From the NCBI RefSeq assembly GCF_017948485.1, contig NZ_JAFFSX010000032.1, forward strand, positions 62,001 through 126,000: 64,000 nucleotides of DNA, given 5' to 3'. Position numbers and translations under genes: made by a program. Below are positions 1 through 8,606 of this stretch, piece after piece (within the stretch, counting starts at the first letter, position 1; the number at the start of each line of letters is the position of its first letter). This DNA is from Streptomyces sp. GESEQ-35 (GTDB lineage: Bacteria; Actinomycetota; Actinomycetes; Streptomycetales; Streptomycetaceae). The notes below the pieces were generated by a model. The model searched no databases. It saw nothing but the letters and a program-made list of their open reading frames with translations, and was not told the DNA's origin.

Positions 1-658
1 CGAAGCTCCGCGACTGATCGTCGGCGAGCTGCCGCTTGATCAGGGACATCGCGTACGGGCTGGCGGAGCGGGCGAGTTCGGTGGCGTACGTGAGTGCCGT
101 CGGGAGCAGTTCCTCCGGCTCGACGAGACGGTTGACCAGGCCCATCGCCAGCGCCTCCGGACCGTCGATCCGGCGCGAGGACAGCAGCAGGTCACTCGCG
201 TTCCCGTAGCCGACCAGCCGGGGGAGAATCCACGACACCCCGTCCTCCGCGACGAGCCCGCGCGCACTGAACGCGGCTGCGAACCGGGCGCCCGGCACGG
301 CGAACCGCACATCGCACATCAGCGCCTGGTTGAAGCCGATACCGGCACACGCGCCGTTGATCGCGGCCACGACGGGCTTCGGGAAGCTCATGGGCCTGGT
401 GCGCGGCGGCAACCGGTCGGTCGGCCACGGCTCGGCCCCGGAGGACGCCCCGTCGAGGACGCTCATGTCCATCCCCGGGCAGAAGCTGCGCCCGGCCCCG
501 GTGAGCACCACGACCCGCACCCGCGGATCGGACTCGGCACGGTCGAACAGCTCGTTGTAGAGCAGCTCCATCTCGAGCGTCCAGGCGTTGTGCCGCTCGG
601 GCCGGTTGAGGGTGAGCAGCATGACCCCGTCGTCGGTGAGGTCGGAGAGGATCACCAT
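1..658 (-). CDS. Enoyl-CoA hydratase/isomerase (crotonase), 3' end cut by window
   Basis: Crotonase-fold protein expected to hydrate, isomerise or hydrolyse an acyl-CoA. Reading the minus strand from ATG at 658 gives about 219 residues with the crotonase start (LTLNRPERHNAW), the oxyanion-hole stretch GRSFCPGMD, NGACAGIG, and a C-terminal part with ARGLVAEDG then WILPRLVG. The first canonical catalytic Glu (GGGxELA) is not present; a Glu in AEDG is conserved in this subgroup. The ATG at 658 is preferred over the in-frame ATG at 670 because GGAGG lies just before it. The stop codon is outside the window. It is divergent from the GntR gene at 830 and has an operator-like site upstream. Confidence 0.85.
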   Translation of the reverse strand, partial: MVILSDLTDDGVMLLTLNRPERHNAWTLEMELLYNELFDRAESDPRVRVVVLTGAGRSFCPGMDMSVLDGASSGAEPWPTDRLPPRTRPMSFPKPVVAAINGACAGIGFNQALMCDVRFAVPGARFAAAFSARGLVAEDGVSWILPRLVGYGNASDLLLSSRRIDGPEALAMGLVNRLVEPEELLPTALTYATELARSASPYAMSLIKRQLADDQSRSF

Positions 659-672
659 CGAGTCCTCCATAA

Positions 673-692
673 TAGATAGATGAATCATCTAT
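673..692. promoter_or_regulatory. Operator-like site with 17-bp palindrome
   Basis: TAGATAGATGAATC (673-686) matches the island consensus TAGTTA-NN-TGATTC at 10 of 12 fixed positions. It overlaps a perfect 17-bp palindrome, ATAGATGA-a-TCATCTAT (676-692). It lies between the divergent crotonase and GntR genes, so autoregulation of the regulator is likely. This is inference from position and symmetry. Confidence 0.6.
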
Positions 693-751
693 ATACCCAA
701 GGGGCAGACGCACGCCAGATCCGGGGCAGTCCGACGACGATCACCGATCCC

Positions 752-780
752 TTGACCTGGTACCCTCGATGCACTAAGAA
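752..780 (+). promoter_or_regulatory. Candidate sigma-70-type promoter of the GntR gene
   Basis: TTGACC (752-757), a 17-bp spacer, then TAAGAA (775-780), about 50 bp before the GTG start at 830. The -35 box is good and the -10 box is weak. Confidence 0.35.
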
Positions 781-829
781 GATTCATTTTGCTATATACG
801 CCACACATCGTCAGCGAGGAGACTCCGCC

Positions 830-1630
830 GTGGCCGAGGCAGCCCGTGCAGAAGCGCCCACCGTGCCCGCCCCCTCCCGCCACCGTGTCGGACGCCAGGT
901 GCGCGTACCGAAGACGGCCGAGCTGGTCGCCGCGCATCTGCGCCGCCAGATCGTGCGGGGCGAGCTGAAGCCCGACGACGCGCTGCCGCCGGAGTCGGGC
1001 CTGATGGAGCAGTTCGGCATCTCCCGGCCGACCCTGCGTGAGGCCTTCCGCGTCCTTGAGTCGGAATCGCTGATCACGGTGCGCCGCGGAGCCCACGGCG
1101 GCGCCCGGGTCAGCGCGCCGGACGCCGAGGTCGCGGCCCGTTTCGCCGGTCTGATCCTGGAGTACCGCGGCGCCACCCTCGGCGACGTCTACCGCGCCGC
1201 CGCGCTCATCGAGCCGCCCTGCGCCCGCCAGCTCGCCACCAAGCACACGGCGGACGACATCAAGCGGCTGCGCGAGGCCGTGGCCGCCGAGAAGACCGCG
1301 CTGGACGACCCCCTTGCCCTCGTGGAGGCCCAGGACGCCTTCCACGCCCTGCTGGTCGAGCTCACCGGCAACCAGACCCTCATCCTGCTGTGCGGCATGC
1401 TGCGCACCATCGTCGACCGTGCGAACGCCTCGTACACCGCGAGTGCCACCGACACCGAGACGCAGAAGGCGCAGGCCCTCAAGGGCCACCGCGCGCACGT
1501 CCGGCTGGTCGGCCTGATCGAGTCCGGCAAGGCCGACGAGGCCGAGAAGCTGTGGCAGCGGCACATCTCCAGCGCCGACGACGTGGTGAACTCGGCCGGC
1601 CCGAAGACCGTCCTCGAACTGATCGACTGA
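830..1630 (+). CDS. GntR family, FadR/FCD-type transcriptional regulator
   Basis: DNA-binding regulator of 266 residues. An N-terminal winged helix-turn-helix (about 28-95) has the GntR recognition helix SRPTLREAFRVLESE, and an all-helical FCD effector domain (about 110-255) follows. FCD domains bind small organic or fatty acyl ligands. The GTG at 830 is chosen because AGGAG precedes it at proper spacing; the frame is open further upstream to 680 but without a ribosome site. Its DNA-binding domain is very close to that of the regulator at 21741-22490, so both probably read the same operator. It is divergent from a crotonase and convergent with the serine hydrolase at 1637-2743. Confidence 0.9.
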   Translation: MAEAARAEAPTVPAPSRHRVGRQVRVPKTAELVAAHLRRQIVRGELKPDDALPPESGLMEQFGISRPTLREAFRVLESESLITVRRGAHGGARVSAPDAEVAARFAGLILEYRGATLGDVYRAAALIEPPCARQLATKHTADDIKRLREAVAAEKTALDDPLALVEAQDAFHALLVELTGNQTLILLCGMLRTIVDRANASYTASATDTETQKAQALKGHRAHVRLVGLIESGKADEAEKLWQRHISSADDVVNSAGPKTVLELID

Positions 1631-1636
1631 CACCGC

Positions 1637-2743
1637 TCAGCCCGTGAGGTCGGCCGCCAGGTCGGCGACGTCGGTCATGAAGGCCGTACCGCGCCGCGAG
1701 TGGTCGTATCCCGCGAGCGGGTAGCCGTTGCTCAACAGCGCGAAGGACAGCCCGGTCTCCGGGTCCATGAAGCCCAGTTGATATGCGGCTCCGGCGTTCC
1801 CGAAGAGCGACGGCGAACCGGTGGACGGCAGCCCGCTGCCCGCGTCGGGACCGGCGACGGTGACGAACAGCCCCATGCTCGTACGCCGACCGCCCCCGCC
1901 GCCGTAGACCTGGTCGCCGTACGGATGCTCGGTCAACCGGATCCGGGTGCCCTCGGCCACCGTCTCCGGTTTCCACAGGCCCGAGTGCTCCAACGCCTGG
2001 AAGAACAGGGCGACATCGGCGGCCGTGGCGACGAGTGCGTGACTGGGCTCGCCTGCCGCCAGCACCTGCGGGTCGGAGAGGTACCAGGGGCCCCAGGGGT
2101 CGGGCTCCTGGTCGTCGTCGGTGCGGTCGGTGGCTGTCATGGGAGCCACCGTGCTCGGCTGCCGCTCGACGGGGACGCCCAGCTCGATCGAGGACAAGCC
2201 CAGCGGCCCGACGATCCGCTCGCGCAGATGGTCGGCGAAGGGCAGGCCCGTACGGCGCTCCACGATCTCGGCGATCAGCCAGGCGGCCGAGGTGAGATGG
2301 AACTGGAAGCGGCTGCCCGGCGGGTAGTCGAGCCGCCAGCGACCGAAGGCCGCGAGGCGCTGCTCGCGGTCGAGCATCTTGGGGTGGCCCAGCGGCGCGA
2401 AGGGGAAGCCGGCGGTGTGGGTGAGCACCTGCTCGACCGTCACGGCCTCCTTCCCGTTCGGCGCGAACTCCGGGATGATCTCGGCGACTTGCTCCCCGAT
2501 GTCGAGCAGGCCGTCGCCTATCAGCTTCCACACCGCACCGGCGACGATCGACCGGCCGACGGACTGAAGGATGTAGCGGGTGTCCGGCCGGGCATCGCCC
2601 CAGGTCTCGAAGGCCACGAGGCGCCCCGCGTGGGCGACGGCGACCTGAGCGGAGGGCAGCGGGCCGTGCTCCACCTCCAGCCTGATCCTGCGCAGCAGCA
2701 CATCCAGCCGGTGCGGGTCGACACCCACAGCTTCGCGTGTCAT
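1637..2743 (-). CDS. Beta-lactamase-fold serine hydrolase, atypical active site
   Basis: Protein of 368 residues of the class C beta-lactamase/esterase fold, recognisable from VLTHTAGF (about 107-113), a Y/H-L-T stretch, IVGPLGL and a C-terminal glycine-rich strand. The family's S-x-x-K motif reads S61-V-G-R64, so the catalytic Lys is Arg, and the Y-x-N motif reads H149-L-T151. It may hydrolyse an ester or CoA thioester by a changed mechanism or be inactive. It is last in the minus-strand operon that starts at 6412, with ATGA overlap to the acyl-CoA ligase upstream. No signal peptide is seen, so it is cytoplasmic. Confidence 0.8.
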   Translation of the reverse strand: MTREAVGVDPHRLDVLLRRIRLEVEHGPLPSAQVAVAHAGRLVAFETWGDARPDTRYILQSVGRSIVAGAVWKLIGDGLLDIGEQVAEIIPEFAPNGKEAVTVEQVLTHTAGFPFAPLGHPKMLDREQRLAAFGRWRLDYPPGSRFQFHLTSAAWLIAEIVERRTGLPFADHLRERIVGPLGLSSIELGVPVERQPSTVAPMTATDRTDDDQEPDPWGPWYLSDPQVLAAGEPSHALVATAADVALFFQALEHSGLWKPETVAEGTRIRLTEHPYGDQVYGGGGGRRTSMGLFVTVAGPDAGSGLPSTGSPSLFGNAGAAYQLGFMDPETGLSFALLSNGYPLAGYDHSRRGTAFMTDVADLAADLTG

Positions 2744-4188
2744 GTCTCTCTCCTGTGCTGCGGCTCCCGCAGACTCCGGCGCAGCACCTTGCCGTTGGCG
2801 TTGCGCGGCAGGTCGGCGACGAAGCACCAGCGGACGGGGACCTTGAATCCGGACAGCCGGGCGCGGGCGTACGCCCTGAGCGCGTCCGGTTCCGGCGGGG
2901 CGGCGGGGTCGGAGGGGACGACGAAGGCGACGACCGTCTGACCGAGGCGGTCGTCGGGGACGCCGGTGACCGCGACGTCCACGATGCCGGGATGGGCGGC
3001 GAGGACGGTCTCCACCTCCAGCGGATGGACGTTCTCCCCGCCACGGATGATCATGTCGGTGCGCCGCCCGGCCAGATAGAGATACCCGTCCGCCGAGACC
3101 CGCCCCAGATCGCCGCTGCGCAGCCAGCCCGTCTCGTCCACCCGGAAGAGGTGCTCCGCACGGGCATCGATCTCGCCGACCCCGTCCGGACCGGCGTCAC
3201 GCACCCGCAACTCCACACCGGGCGCCGCCCGTCCGACGGACCGCAGCAGTTCGGTGCGCCCGGCGACGGCCTCACGATGGTCGTCCGGGGTGAGCACGCT
3301 GATGGGCGATCCCTCGGTCTGCCCGAACATGTTGAGCATGCGGACCCCGGGCATCGCCTCGTACGTCCGCCGCAGCGTGCCCGCGCGGATGGGCGCGCCG
3401 CCGTACTGGAGGACGCGCAGACTCTTGTGGTGGGCCTGGCCCGCGGCCAGCAGCGTCTCCAGCATGGCGGGGACCATGCTGGTGTGCGTGGTGCCGAGGT
3501 CCCTCAGCTCCGCCCAGCCCTCGACGGTGAAGCGCGGCAGCCCGGTGACCAGCGCTCCGGCGGCGAGGGCGACGGCGATGTTGCCCAGGCCCGCGATGTG
3601 GTGGAAGGGCGCGCTGCCACCGTAGAAGCTCTCGGCGTCCAGCGCACAGAGCCCGCCGTTGACGCGAGCGCGGGCGGCCAGCCGGCGTTGGGTCATGGGG
3701 ACGGGCTTGGGCGCGCCGGTCGTTCCTGAGGTGTGCAGAACGGCGGCGAGTTCCTCCGGGACGGCCGTAAGTGGCCTGGGATTACAGGGCAGTTCGGGCA
3801 CCACCACTACCCTTCGGTCGGAGAGCTCCGCGACCTGGCGGCCGAGGTTCGTGAACTCTGCCTGCACGACGATGACTTGGGACGCGCCCTGCTTCACCAC
3901 CGAGGCGATCTCGTACGGCGTCATCCGCACCCCGAGTGGCGCCAGCGGGTGTCCGGAGCCCGCGCCGCCGATCACCAGGGCGAGGGCGTCGGCGGAGGTG
4001 GCGACGAGGGCGGGGACGGGTTCACCGGGGGTGAGACCGAGCGTGTCCAGCCAGTCGGCGGCGCCGCCCGCGCGGTCGAGGAGTTCGCGTCCGGTCCACG
4101 TCAGGTCGCCGAACCGGGCGGCGGGACGGCCATGGTCGTAAGCGGCGGCCACCATGCCCGTCCAAGTGGCTTCCCGCGTGCCGCCCAC
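2740..4188 (-). CDS. Acyl-CoA synthetase (AMP-forming)
   Basis: ANL-superfamily ligase of 482 residues that would join CoA to a carboxylic acid with ATP. The ATP loop LHTSGTTGAPKP (about 151-162), the MFGQTEG motif, GWLRSGDLG, and the C-terminal PRNANGK with the adenylation lysine are all visible. Start is GTG at 4188; the ATG at 4155 is an alternative. It lies four bases after the MaoC gene and overlaps the serine hydrolase by 4 bp, so it belongs to one operon with hydratases and a thioesterase. Its likely job is to activate the substrate or an intermediate acid of the island's pathway. Confidence 0.9.
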   Translation of the reverse strand: MGGTREATWTGMVAAAYDHGRPAARFGDLTWTGRELLDRAGGAADWLDTLGLTPGEPVPALVATSADALALVIGGAGSGHPLAPLGVRMTPYEIASVVKQGASQVIVVQAEFTNLGRQVAELSDRRVVVVPELPCNPRPLTAVPEELAAVLHTSGTTGAPKPVPMTQRRLAARARVNGGLCALDAESFYGGSAPFHHIAGLGNIAVALAAGALVTGLPRFTVEGWAELRDLGTTHTSMVPAMLETLLAAGQAHHKSLRVLQYGGAPIRAGTLRRTYEAMPGVRMLNMFGQTEGSPISVLTPDDHREAVAGRTELLRSVGRAAPGVELRVRDAGPDGVGEIDARAEHLFRVDETGWLRSGDLGRVSADGYLYLAGRRTDMIIRGGENVHPLEVETVLAAHPGIVDVAVTGVPDDRLGQTVVAFVVPSDPAAPPEPDALRAYARARLSGFKVPVRWCFVADLPRNANGKVLRRSLREPQHRRET

Positions 4189-4192
4189 CGGA

Positions 4193-4609
4193 TCAGGGCT
4201 CCAGGCGGGCCGTCGCGGTGCCGGTGACCACCTCGCCGCCGTCCTGGTTGACCGTGCGGAGCGAGAAGCGGGCGACCGGACCGGCCGGGGTGTCCTCGAC
4301 GGACTCGACAGTGGCCGTGGCCGTCAGGGTGTCGCCGGGCCACACCTGAGCCTTGAAGCGCACGCCGAAGGTCACCAGCGACTCGATGCCGATCCAGTCG
4401 GTGAGCACCCGTCCGGTCATGCCCATGGTGAGCATGCCGTGGGCGAACACGCCGGGGTACCCGGCCGCTTCGGTCGCGAACACCTCGTCGGTGTGCAGGG
4501 GGTTGAAGTCGCCGGAGGCGCCCGCGTACTGGACGATCCGGGAGCGCTTCAGGTCCTCGACGAGCACGCTCTCGCGCATCTCGCCGGTCTTGATGTCGTC
4601 GACGTGCAT
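4193..4609 (-). CDS. MaoC-type (R)-specific enoyl-CoA hydratase subunit
   Basis: Hotdog-fold protein of 138 residues. It keeps the hydratase-2 active site: the Asp and His of SGDFNPLHTDE and the FAHGMLTMG segment. It should add water to an enoyl-CoA. The upstream gene (4609-5049) is a MaoC N-terminal-like hotdog protein lacking this motif; such pairs (HadA/HadB-type, ChsH1/ChsH2) form heteromeric hydratases for bulky substrates. ATG at 4609 shares one base with the stop of the upstream gene, which supports coupled translation and complex formation. Confidence 0.88.
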   Translation of the reverse strand: MHVDDIKTGEMRESVLVEDLKRSRIVQYAGASGDFNPLHTDEVFATEAAGYPGVFAHGMLTMGMTGRVLTDWIGIESLVTFGVRFKAQVWPGDTLTATATVESVEDTPAGPVARFSLRTVNQDGGEVVTGTATARLEP

Positions 4610-5049
4610 CACGAGTCCTTCCGGGTGGCGGGGCCCTCGGGGACGACGGCCACGGTCAGGGCGGTGACGACCTTCTCTCCCCCGGCGTCCCGGTACTCGG
4701 TGATGCGCTCGCTGAACAGCAGCCGGCCGGTGCGGCCCTGCTTCTCCCAGCGGCGTCCGGGCACGGTGTGCGCGTACAGGGTCTCCCCGGCCCGCACCGG
4801 GCGGTGGTACTCGAAGTGCTGCTCGGCGTGCAGACCTCCGCCGCCCTCGGGCATCGTCCCGGGGCCTGCTCCGGAGCCGAACCACTCCTGCCCCGGCTTG
4901 GGGCGCAGGTGGTACTCCGGGTCGTAGTGGGCGCTCGCCATGGTGAAGGTCGGCGGTGCGAAGTCCTCGTACGCCGGGCTCTCGTCGCCGATGGCACGGG
5001 CGAACACCATGATGTGCCCGGCCTCGACGGGGAACGGCTGCCCTGTCAT
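4609..5049 (-). CDS. MaoC N-terminal-like hotdog protein (hydratase partner)
   Basis: Protein of 146 residues of the FAS1-type dehydratase N-terminal hotdog family (IGDESPAYED followed by APPTFTMA). It lacks the catalytic Asp/His pair and probably shapes the substrate tunnel for the MaoC protein encoded directly downstream with a 1-bp overlap. Together they resemble two-subunit (R)-enoyl-CoA hydratases that accept large acyl groups such as mycolic or steroid side-chain intermediates. ATG at 5049 follows a good ribosome site. Confidence 0.85.
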   Translation of the reverse strand: MTGQPFPVEAGHIMVFARAIGDESPAYEDFAPPTFTMASAHYDPEYHLRPKPGQEWFGSGAGPGTMPEGGGGLHAEQHFEYHRPVRAGETLYAHTVPGRRWEKQGRTGRLLFSERITEYRDAGGEKVVTALTVAVVPEGPATRKDS

Positions 5050-5067
5050 GTCTCGCTGTCTCCTCGG

Positions 5068-5913
5068 TCAGTACGGCAGGAACGCATCGCGGGTGGCGTC
5101 CTCGGGATCGAAGTCGGCAGGCAGTCCCTCGAACTTCGGCTCCCGCTTCTCCATGAAGCTCGCCACGCCCTCACGGAAGTCCGGGGACCCGGCGAAGAAC
5201 TCCATGGCCGAGTACGACCGGGCCAGCGCCTCCTCGAACGGCCGGTCCAGATCGCCGTACACCTGATGGCGTACGACGGCCATGGCGCGCGGCGAGCAGT
5301 TGCGGGCGATGTCGCGGGCGTAGGCGCGGGCGGCGTCGAGCAGGTCCTCGGGCGCCACGACCCGGCTGACCAGGCCGAGTTGCTTCGCCTCGTCGGCGTC
5401 GAAGACACGGCCGGAGAGCAGGAGGTCGAGGGCGTTCTCCAGGCCGACGACGCGGGGCAGGACGTACGGCAGGTTGTACTCGCCCGCGAGGCCACGGCGG
5501 GTGAAGGCCGTGGTGAAGCGGGCACCGCGGGCGGCGAAGCGGATGTCGCAGATCAGGGCCTGGACCAGGCCGATGCCCGCACAGGCGCCGTTGATGGCGG
5601 CGATGAGCGGCTTCGGCAGGTCCCGCTTGCCGTACATCGGCACCCGGGCCCGGAGGTTGAGGGACTGTCCCGGCTGGGCGTTCTGCTCCAGCCGCTGGAC
5701 GTCCATGCCGGGGCAGAACGCCCTGCCCGCCCCCGTGACGATCACGGCCTTCACCGCCGGGTCGTGCGCGGCCTCCTCCAGGAGCGTGAAGAAGCGGCGC
5801 TCCATCGGGAGGCTCCATGCGTTCTTGCGCTCGGGCCGGTTGAGGGTGACGGTGGCGACGCCGTCCTCGTCGACCTCGTACAGCACCAGGTCCTGATCGG
5901 CTTGCTCGGGCAC
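5068..5913 (-). CDS. Enoyl-CoA hydratase/isomerase family protein
   Basis: Crotonase of 281 residues, GTG start at 5913. The fold is clear from LNRPERKNAW, GRAFCPGMD and NGACAGIG. The two Glu residues of classical enoyl-CoA hydratase are replaced (GIGLVQAL around residue 117 and FTRRGL further on), but Glu145 in RRGLAGEYN is present. This RRGL..E subgroup is shared with the crotonase at 1-658. It sits between the hotdog thioesterase and the MaoC pair in one operon, so it may perform a further isomerisation, hydration or ring hydrolysis. Confidence 0.85.
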   Translation of the reverse strand: MPEQADQDLVLYEVDEDGVATVTLNRPERKNAWSLPMERRFFTLLEEAAHDPAVKAVIVTGAGRAFCPGMDVQRLEQNAQPGQSLNLRARVPMYGKRDLPKPLIAAINGACAGIGLVQALICDIRFAARGARFTTAFTRRGLAGEYNLPYVLPRVVGLENALDLLLSGRVFDADEAKQLGLVSRVVAPEDLLDAARAYARDIARNCSPRAMAVVRHQVYGDLDRPFEEALARSYSAMEFFAGSPDFREGVASFMEKREPKFEGLPADFDPEDATRDAFLPY

Positions 5914-5917
5914 GTCG

Positions 5918-6412
5918 TCACTCCTGAGTCAGCGGTTCGATGGGGTCGCCGACGCCGGCCCGTTCCCCGGAGATGGTCACCACCACCTGGCCCCGGGCGC
6001 AGACCCGGCCGTCCGGCATACGCACGTCCACGTCGGCGAAGTGCAGCCGGCGGCCGCGCCGGACGCAGCGTGCATGCGCGACGGCCTCCCGGCCACGGGC
6101 GGGCGCGAGGTACTGCACGGACATCGACACGGTGCTCAGCAGACTGCCCTTGTCGAAGTCATGTCCGGCGATCACGGCGCCGGCGCCCGCGGTGTCGATG
6201 AGCGCCGAGATCACCCCGCCGTGGAAGACGCCTTCGTGGGCGGAGAGCGACTCGGCGTAGGGCAGGACCATCTCGATGCCGTCCGGGTCCCAGCGCAGGA
6301 TCCGCATACCGCAGCTGCGGTTGAACTTGACCCCGCGCTCCCAGCGGGCCCGGAACCACTCGCGGCGTTCGCGCTGTTCCTGGTCGGTGAGGGTCCTCGC
6401 CGCGACGGTCAT
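5918..6412 (-). CDS. PaaI-type hotdog thioesterase
   Basis: Protein of 164 residues of the PaaI/YbgC hotdog thioesterase group. It has the typical AHEGVFHGGVISALIDTAGA segment with the HGG oxyanion turn and a Glu/Asp nearby, expected to hydrolyse acyl-CoA thioesters and free CoA. ATG at 6412 is chosen over a longer frame because GGAAGG sits just upstream. It is first in the six-gene minus operon 6412-1637, downstream of the operator-like sites at 6454 and 6495. Confidence 0.85.
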   Translation of the reverse strand: MTVAARTLTDQEQRERREWFRARWERGVKFNRSCGMRILRWDPDGIEMVLPYAESLSAHEGVFHGGVISALIDTAGAGAVIAGHDFDKGSLLSTVSMSVQYLAPARGREAVAHARCVRRGRRLHFADVDVRMPDGRVCARGQVVVTISGERAGVGDPIEPLTQE

Positions 6413-6453
6413 CCGCGCACCTTCCGGTCTCTGCCTCGCGATGCAGATCCATA

Positions 6454-6467
6454 TAGTTACATGATTC
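6454..6467 (+). promoter_or_regulatory. Operator-like site, perfect consensus
   Basis: TAGTTACATGATTC matches TAGTTA-NN-TGATTC at all 12 fixed positions. It is 42 bp upstream of the thioesterase start in a 129-bp divergent promoter region. Confidence 0.6.
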
Positions 6468-6494
6468 AGCGCCATCCGCGAGGACTGGATGTAT

Positions 6495-6508
6495 TATTTA
6501 TCTAACTC
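6495..6508 (-). promoter_or_regulatory. Operator-like site, second copy in the same gap
   Basis: On the minus strand GAGTTAGATAAATA matches the consensus at 8 of 12 positions. It lies about 33 bp upstream of the CoA-transferase start at 6542, so each divergent operon has its own site. Confidence 0.45.
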
Positions 6509-6541
6509 ATTAACAAGGTCTCAAGAAGGGGAAGGTACTCG

Positions 6542-7753
6542 ATGCCGTCCACCGCCCTGGCCGGGATCCGCGTCCTCGACCTGTCCCGCATCCTCGCGGC
6601 ACCGCTGGCCACCCAGATGCTGGGCGACCTGGGCGCGGAGGTGATCAAGGTGGAGCGGCCGGGCAACGGCGACGACTCCCGGACATACGGGCCGCCCTTC
6701 CCCGCCGGCCCGGACGGCGAACGCACGGACACCGCCGCCTTCTATCTCGCCTGCAATCGCAACAAGCAGTCGGTCACCGTCAACCACGCCACCGCCGAGG
6801 GACAGCAACTGATCCGCGCGCTGGCCGCCCGGTCGGACGTGCTGGTGGAGAACTTCCGTGCCGGGACGCTCGCGAAGTACGGGCTCGACCAGGAGAGCCT
6901 GCGCTCGCTGAACCCCCGGCTCGTCTATCTCTCGGTGACCGGCTTCGGCCAGACCGGACCGTATGCGCAACGCCCCGGCTACGACGGCATCTTCCAGGCC
7001 ATGTCCGGGATGATGAGCGTCTCCGGTCACCCCGCGGAACCGATGAAGGTCGGCGTCAGCATGGTCGACATCCTCACCGGCCTGTACGCCGCCACGGCCG
7101 TGCTCGCCGCCCTGCGGCACCGGGACGCCACCGGCGAGGGCCAGTTCATCGACCTGTCCCTGCTGGACTGCGGGCTGGCCTCGCTGTCGCACTTCGCGAT
7201 GAACTACCTGGTGTCGGGGGAAGTCCCGCAGCGGCGCGGCAACGGCGGTTACGGCGGCATCCCGTCCCAGGCCTTCCAGTGCAAGGACAAGCCGATCTTC
7301 CTCGTCGCCGGCAACGACAAGCAGTTCGCCGCCTTCTGCACGGCGGCCGACCGCACCGATCTGTCGCAGGACCCGCGGTTCGCCTCGACGTCCGCCCGGA
7401 TCGCGCACCGCGAGGAGATCCTGCCCATGCTGGAGGAGATCCTCCGCACCCGGACCCGCGACGAATGGCTGACGGTCCTGGACGAACACGACGTCCCCGC
7501 AGGCCCGTTCAACGAGCTGCCCGAGGTCTTCGCCGACCCCCAGATCCAACACCGCGAGATGCTGGTCGAGATCGAGGACCCGGTATCCGGCAGCCTCCCC
7601 CTGCTCGCCAACCCGATCCACCTGACAGCCACCCCCATCGACGGGTACACCCCGCCACCCACGCTGGGCGAACACACGGCCGAGGTCCTGGCCAGGCTGG
7701 CGGGGGTGACGGAGACACGGCTGGCCGAGCTGCGCAAGCGAGGGGTCGTCTAA
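6542..7753 (+). CDS. CaiB/BaiF (family III) CoA transferase
   Basis: Protein of 403 residues that moves CoA between acids. The N-terminal block VLDLSRILAAPLATQMLGDL and VIKVERPG, the GxxxxGPYAxRPGYD segment and Asp176 in VSMVDILTG (the acyl-anhydride forming Asp of the family) are visible. ATG at 6542 has an AAGGGGAAGG ribosome site. It is a single-gene transcript, convergent with the SDR at 7854-8606. It could activate the substrate by CoA recycling instead of ATP use. Confidence 0.92.
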   Translation: MPSTALAGIRVLDLSRILAAPLATQMLGDLGAEVIKVERPGNGDDSRTYGPPFPAGPDGERTDTAAFYLACNRNKQSVTVNHATAEGQQLIRALAARSDVLVENFRAGTLAKYGLDQESLRSLNPRLVYLSVTGFGQTGPYAQRPGYDGIFQAMSGMMSVSGHPAEPMKVGVSMVDILTGLYAATAVLAALRHRDATGEGQFIDLSLLDCGLASLSHFAMNYLVSGEVPQRRGNGGYGGIPSQAFQCKDKPIFLVAGNDKQFAAFCTAADRTDLSQDPRFASTSARIAHREEILPMLEEILRTRTRDEWLTVLDEHDVPAGPFNELPEVFADPQIQHREMLVEIEDPVSGSLPLLANPIHLTATPIDGYTPPPTLGEHTAEVLARLAGVTETRLAELRKRGVV

Positions 7754-7780
7754 GCAGTACAGGTGAATTCCGGTGCACCA

Positions 7781-7840
7781 CAGCGCCCCGTAAGGGGCGC
7801 GGGGAACTGCGCGACCAGCCCCCACCGGCCCGCAGCCGAC
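7781..7840 (+). repeat. Dispersed Streptomyces-type repeat, copy 1, with hairpin
   Basis: Contains a 29-bp stretch (7792-7820) identical to 16021-16049. It starts with a hairpin, CGCCCC-gtaa-GGGGCG, and lies between convergent gene ends (7753 and 7854), so it may act as a bidirectional terminator here. Similar elements are common between genes of Streptomyces (from memory). Confidence 0.7.
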
Positions 7841-7853
7841 GAACCCACACCCC

Positions 7854-8606
7854 TCACCCGATAAGCGTGCGGCCACCCTCAAGCATCAGCGTCGCCCCCG
7901 TCAGATAGCCCATGTCATCACTCACCAGCGCCGCCACCGCCCTCCCAATATCCCCCTCCGGATCACCGAGCCGCCCCAACGGAATATCGGCGGCCAGCCG
8001 TTCGGCATGGTCGGGATGGTCGGCGAGATACGCCTCCGCAGCCGGACTGAGCGCGGCCGGGCAGATCACGTTCACCCGGATCCCGTACGCACCCCACTCC
8101 CGCGCGGCGACCCGCGTCAGCCCACGGATCGCCTCCTTGGCCATCGCATAGGACGCGAACGTGGGATCCCCCTGCACGGCAGTCGACGACCCCAGGTTCA
8201 CGACGCTGCCCCGACTCTCCCGCAACCAGGGCAGGGCGGCCTGCATCGCATGGAACGTCGCCAACGGCCCGCTGCGATAGGCGAGTTCGACATCGTCGTA
8301 CGACGTCTGCTCCAACCGCCGCTGCACCGAGGACTGCGCGTTGTTCACGAGCACGTCCAGCGCGCCGAACTCCCGTACCGTCTCGGCCACCATGCGGTCC
8401 ACGTCGGCGCGTTCGCACACATCCCCCGCGACGGCGAGCACCCGGCCTCCCCGCCCGGTGATCTCCGCGGCCGTCTCCTTCAGCTTGCTCTCGGTACGGC
8501 CCGTGACCACCACCGCGGCCCCTTCCACGGCCAGCGCGAGCGCGATGCCGCGTCCCACTCCCTGGCCACCGCCGGTGACCAGCGCGACCTTCCCGTCCAG
8601 TCGCAT
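7854..8606 (-). CDS. SDR-family oxidoreductase
   Basis: Classical short-chain dehydrogenase of 250 residues. It has the NAD(P) motif TGGGQGVG, NNAQ in place of NNAG, catalytic Ser in LGSS and Tyr/Lys in SYAMAK. It is expected to oxidise or reduce a hydroxyl/keto group on an acyl-CoA or alcohol intermediate. Its ATG at 8606 directly abuts the stop of the SnoaL-like gene, in the operon 11422-7854 that also contains the paired acyl-CoA dehydrogenases. Confidence 0.9.
   Translation of the reverse strand: MRLDGKVALVTGGGQGVGRGIALALAVEGAAVVVTGRTESKLKETAAEITGRGGRVLAVAGDVCERADVDRMVAETVREFGALDVLVNNAQSSVQRRLEQTSYDDVELAYRSGPLATFHAMQAALPWLRESRGSVVNLGSSTAVQGDPTFASYAMAKEAIRGLTRVAAREWGAYGIRVNVICPAALSPAAEAYLADHPDHAERLAADIPLGRLGDPEGDIGRAVAALVSDDMGYLTGATLMLEGGRTLIG

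Noticed and set aside
680..829. Upstream extension of the first GntR gene
   Set aside because: In frame and open, but it covers the operator palindrome and candidate promoter and lacks a ribosome site; GTG 830 has one.
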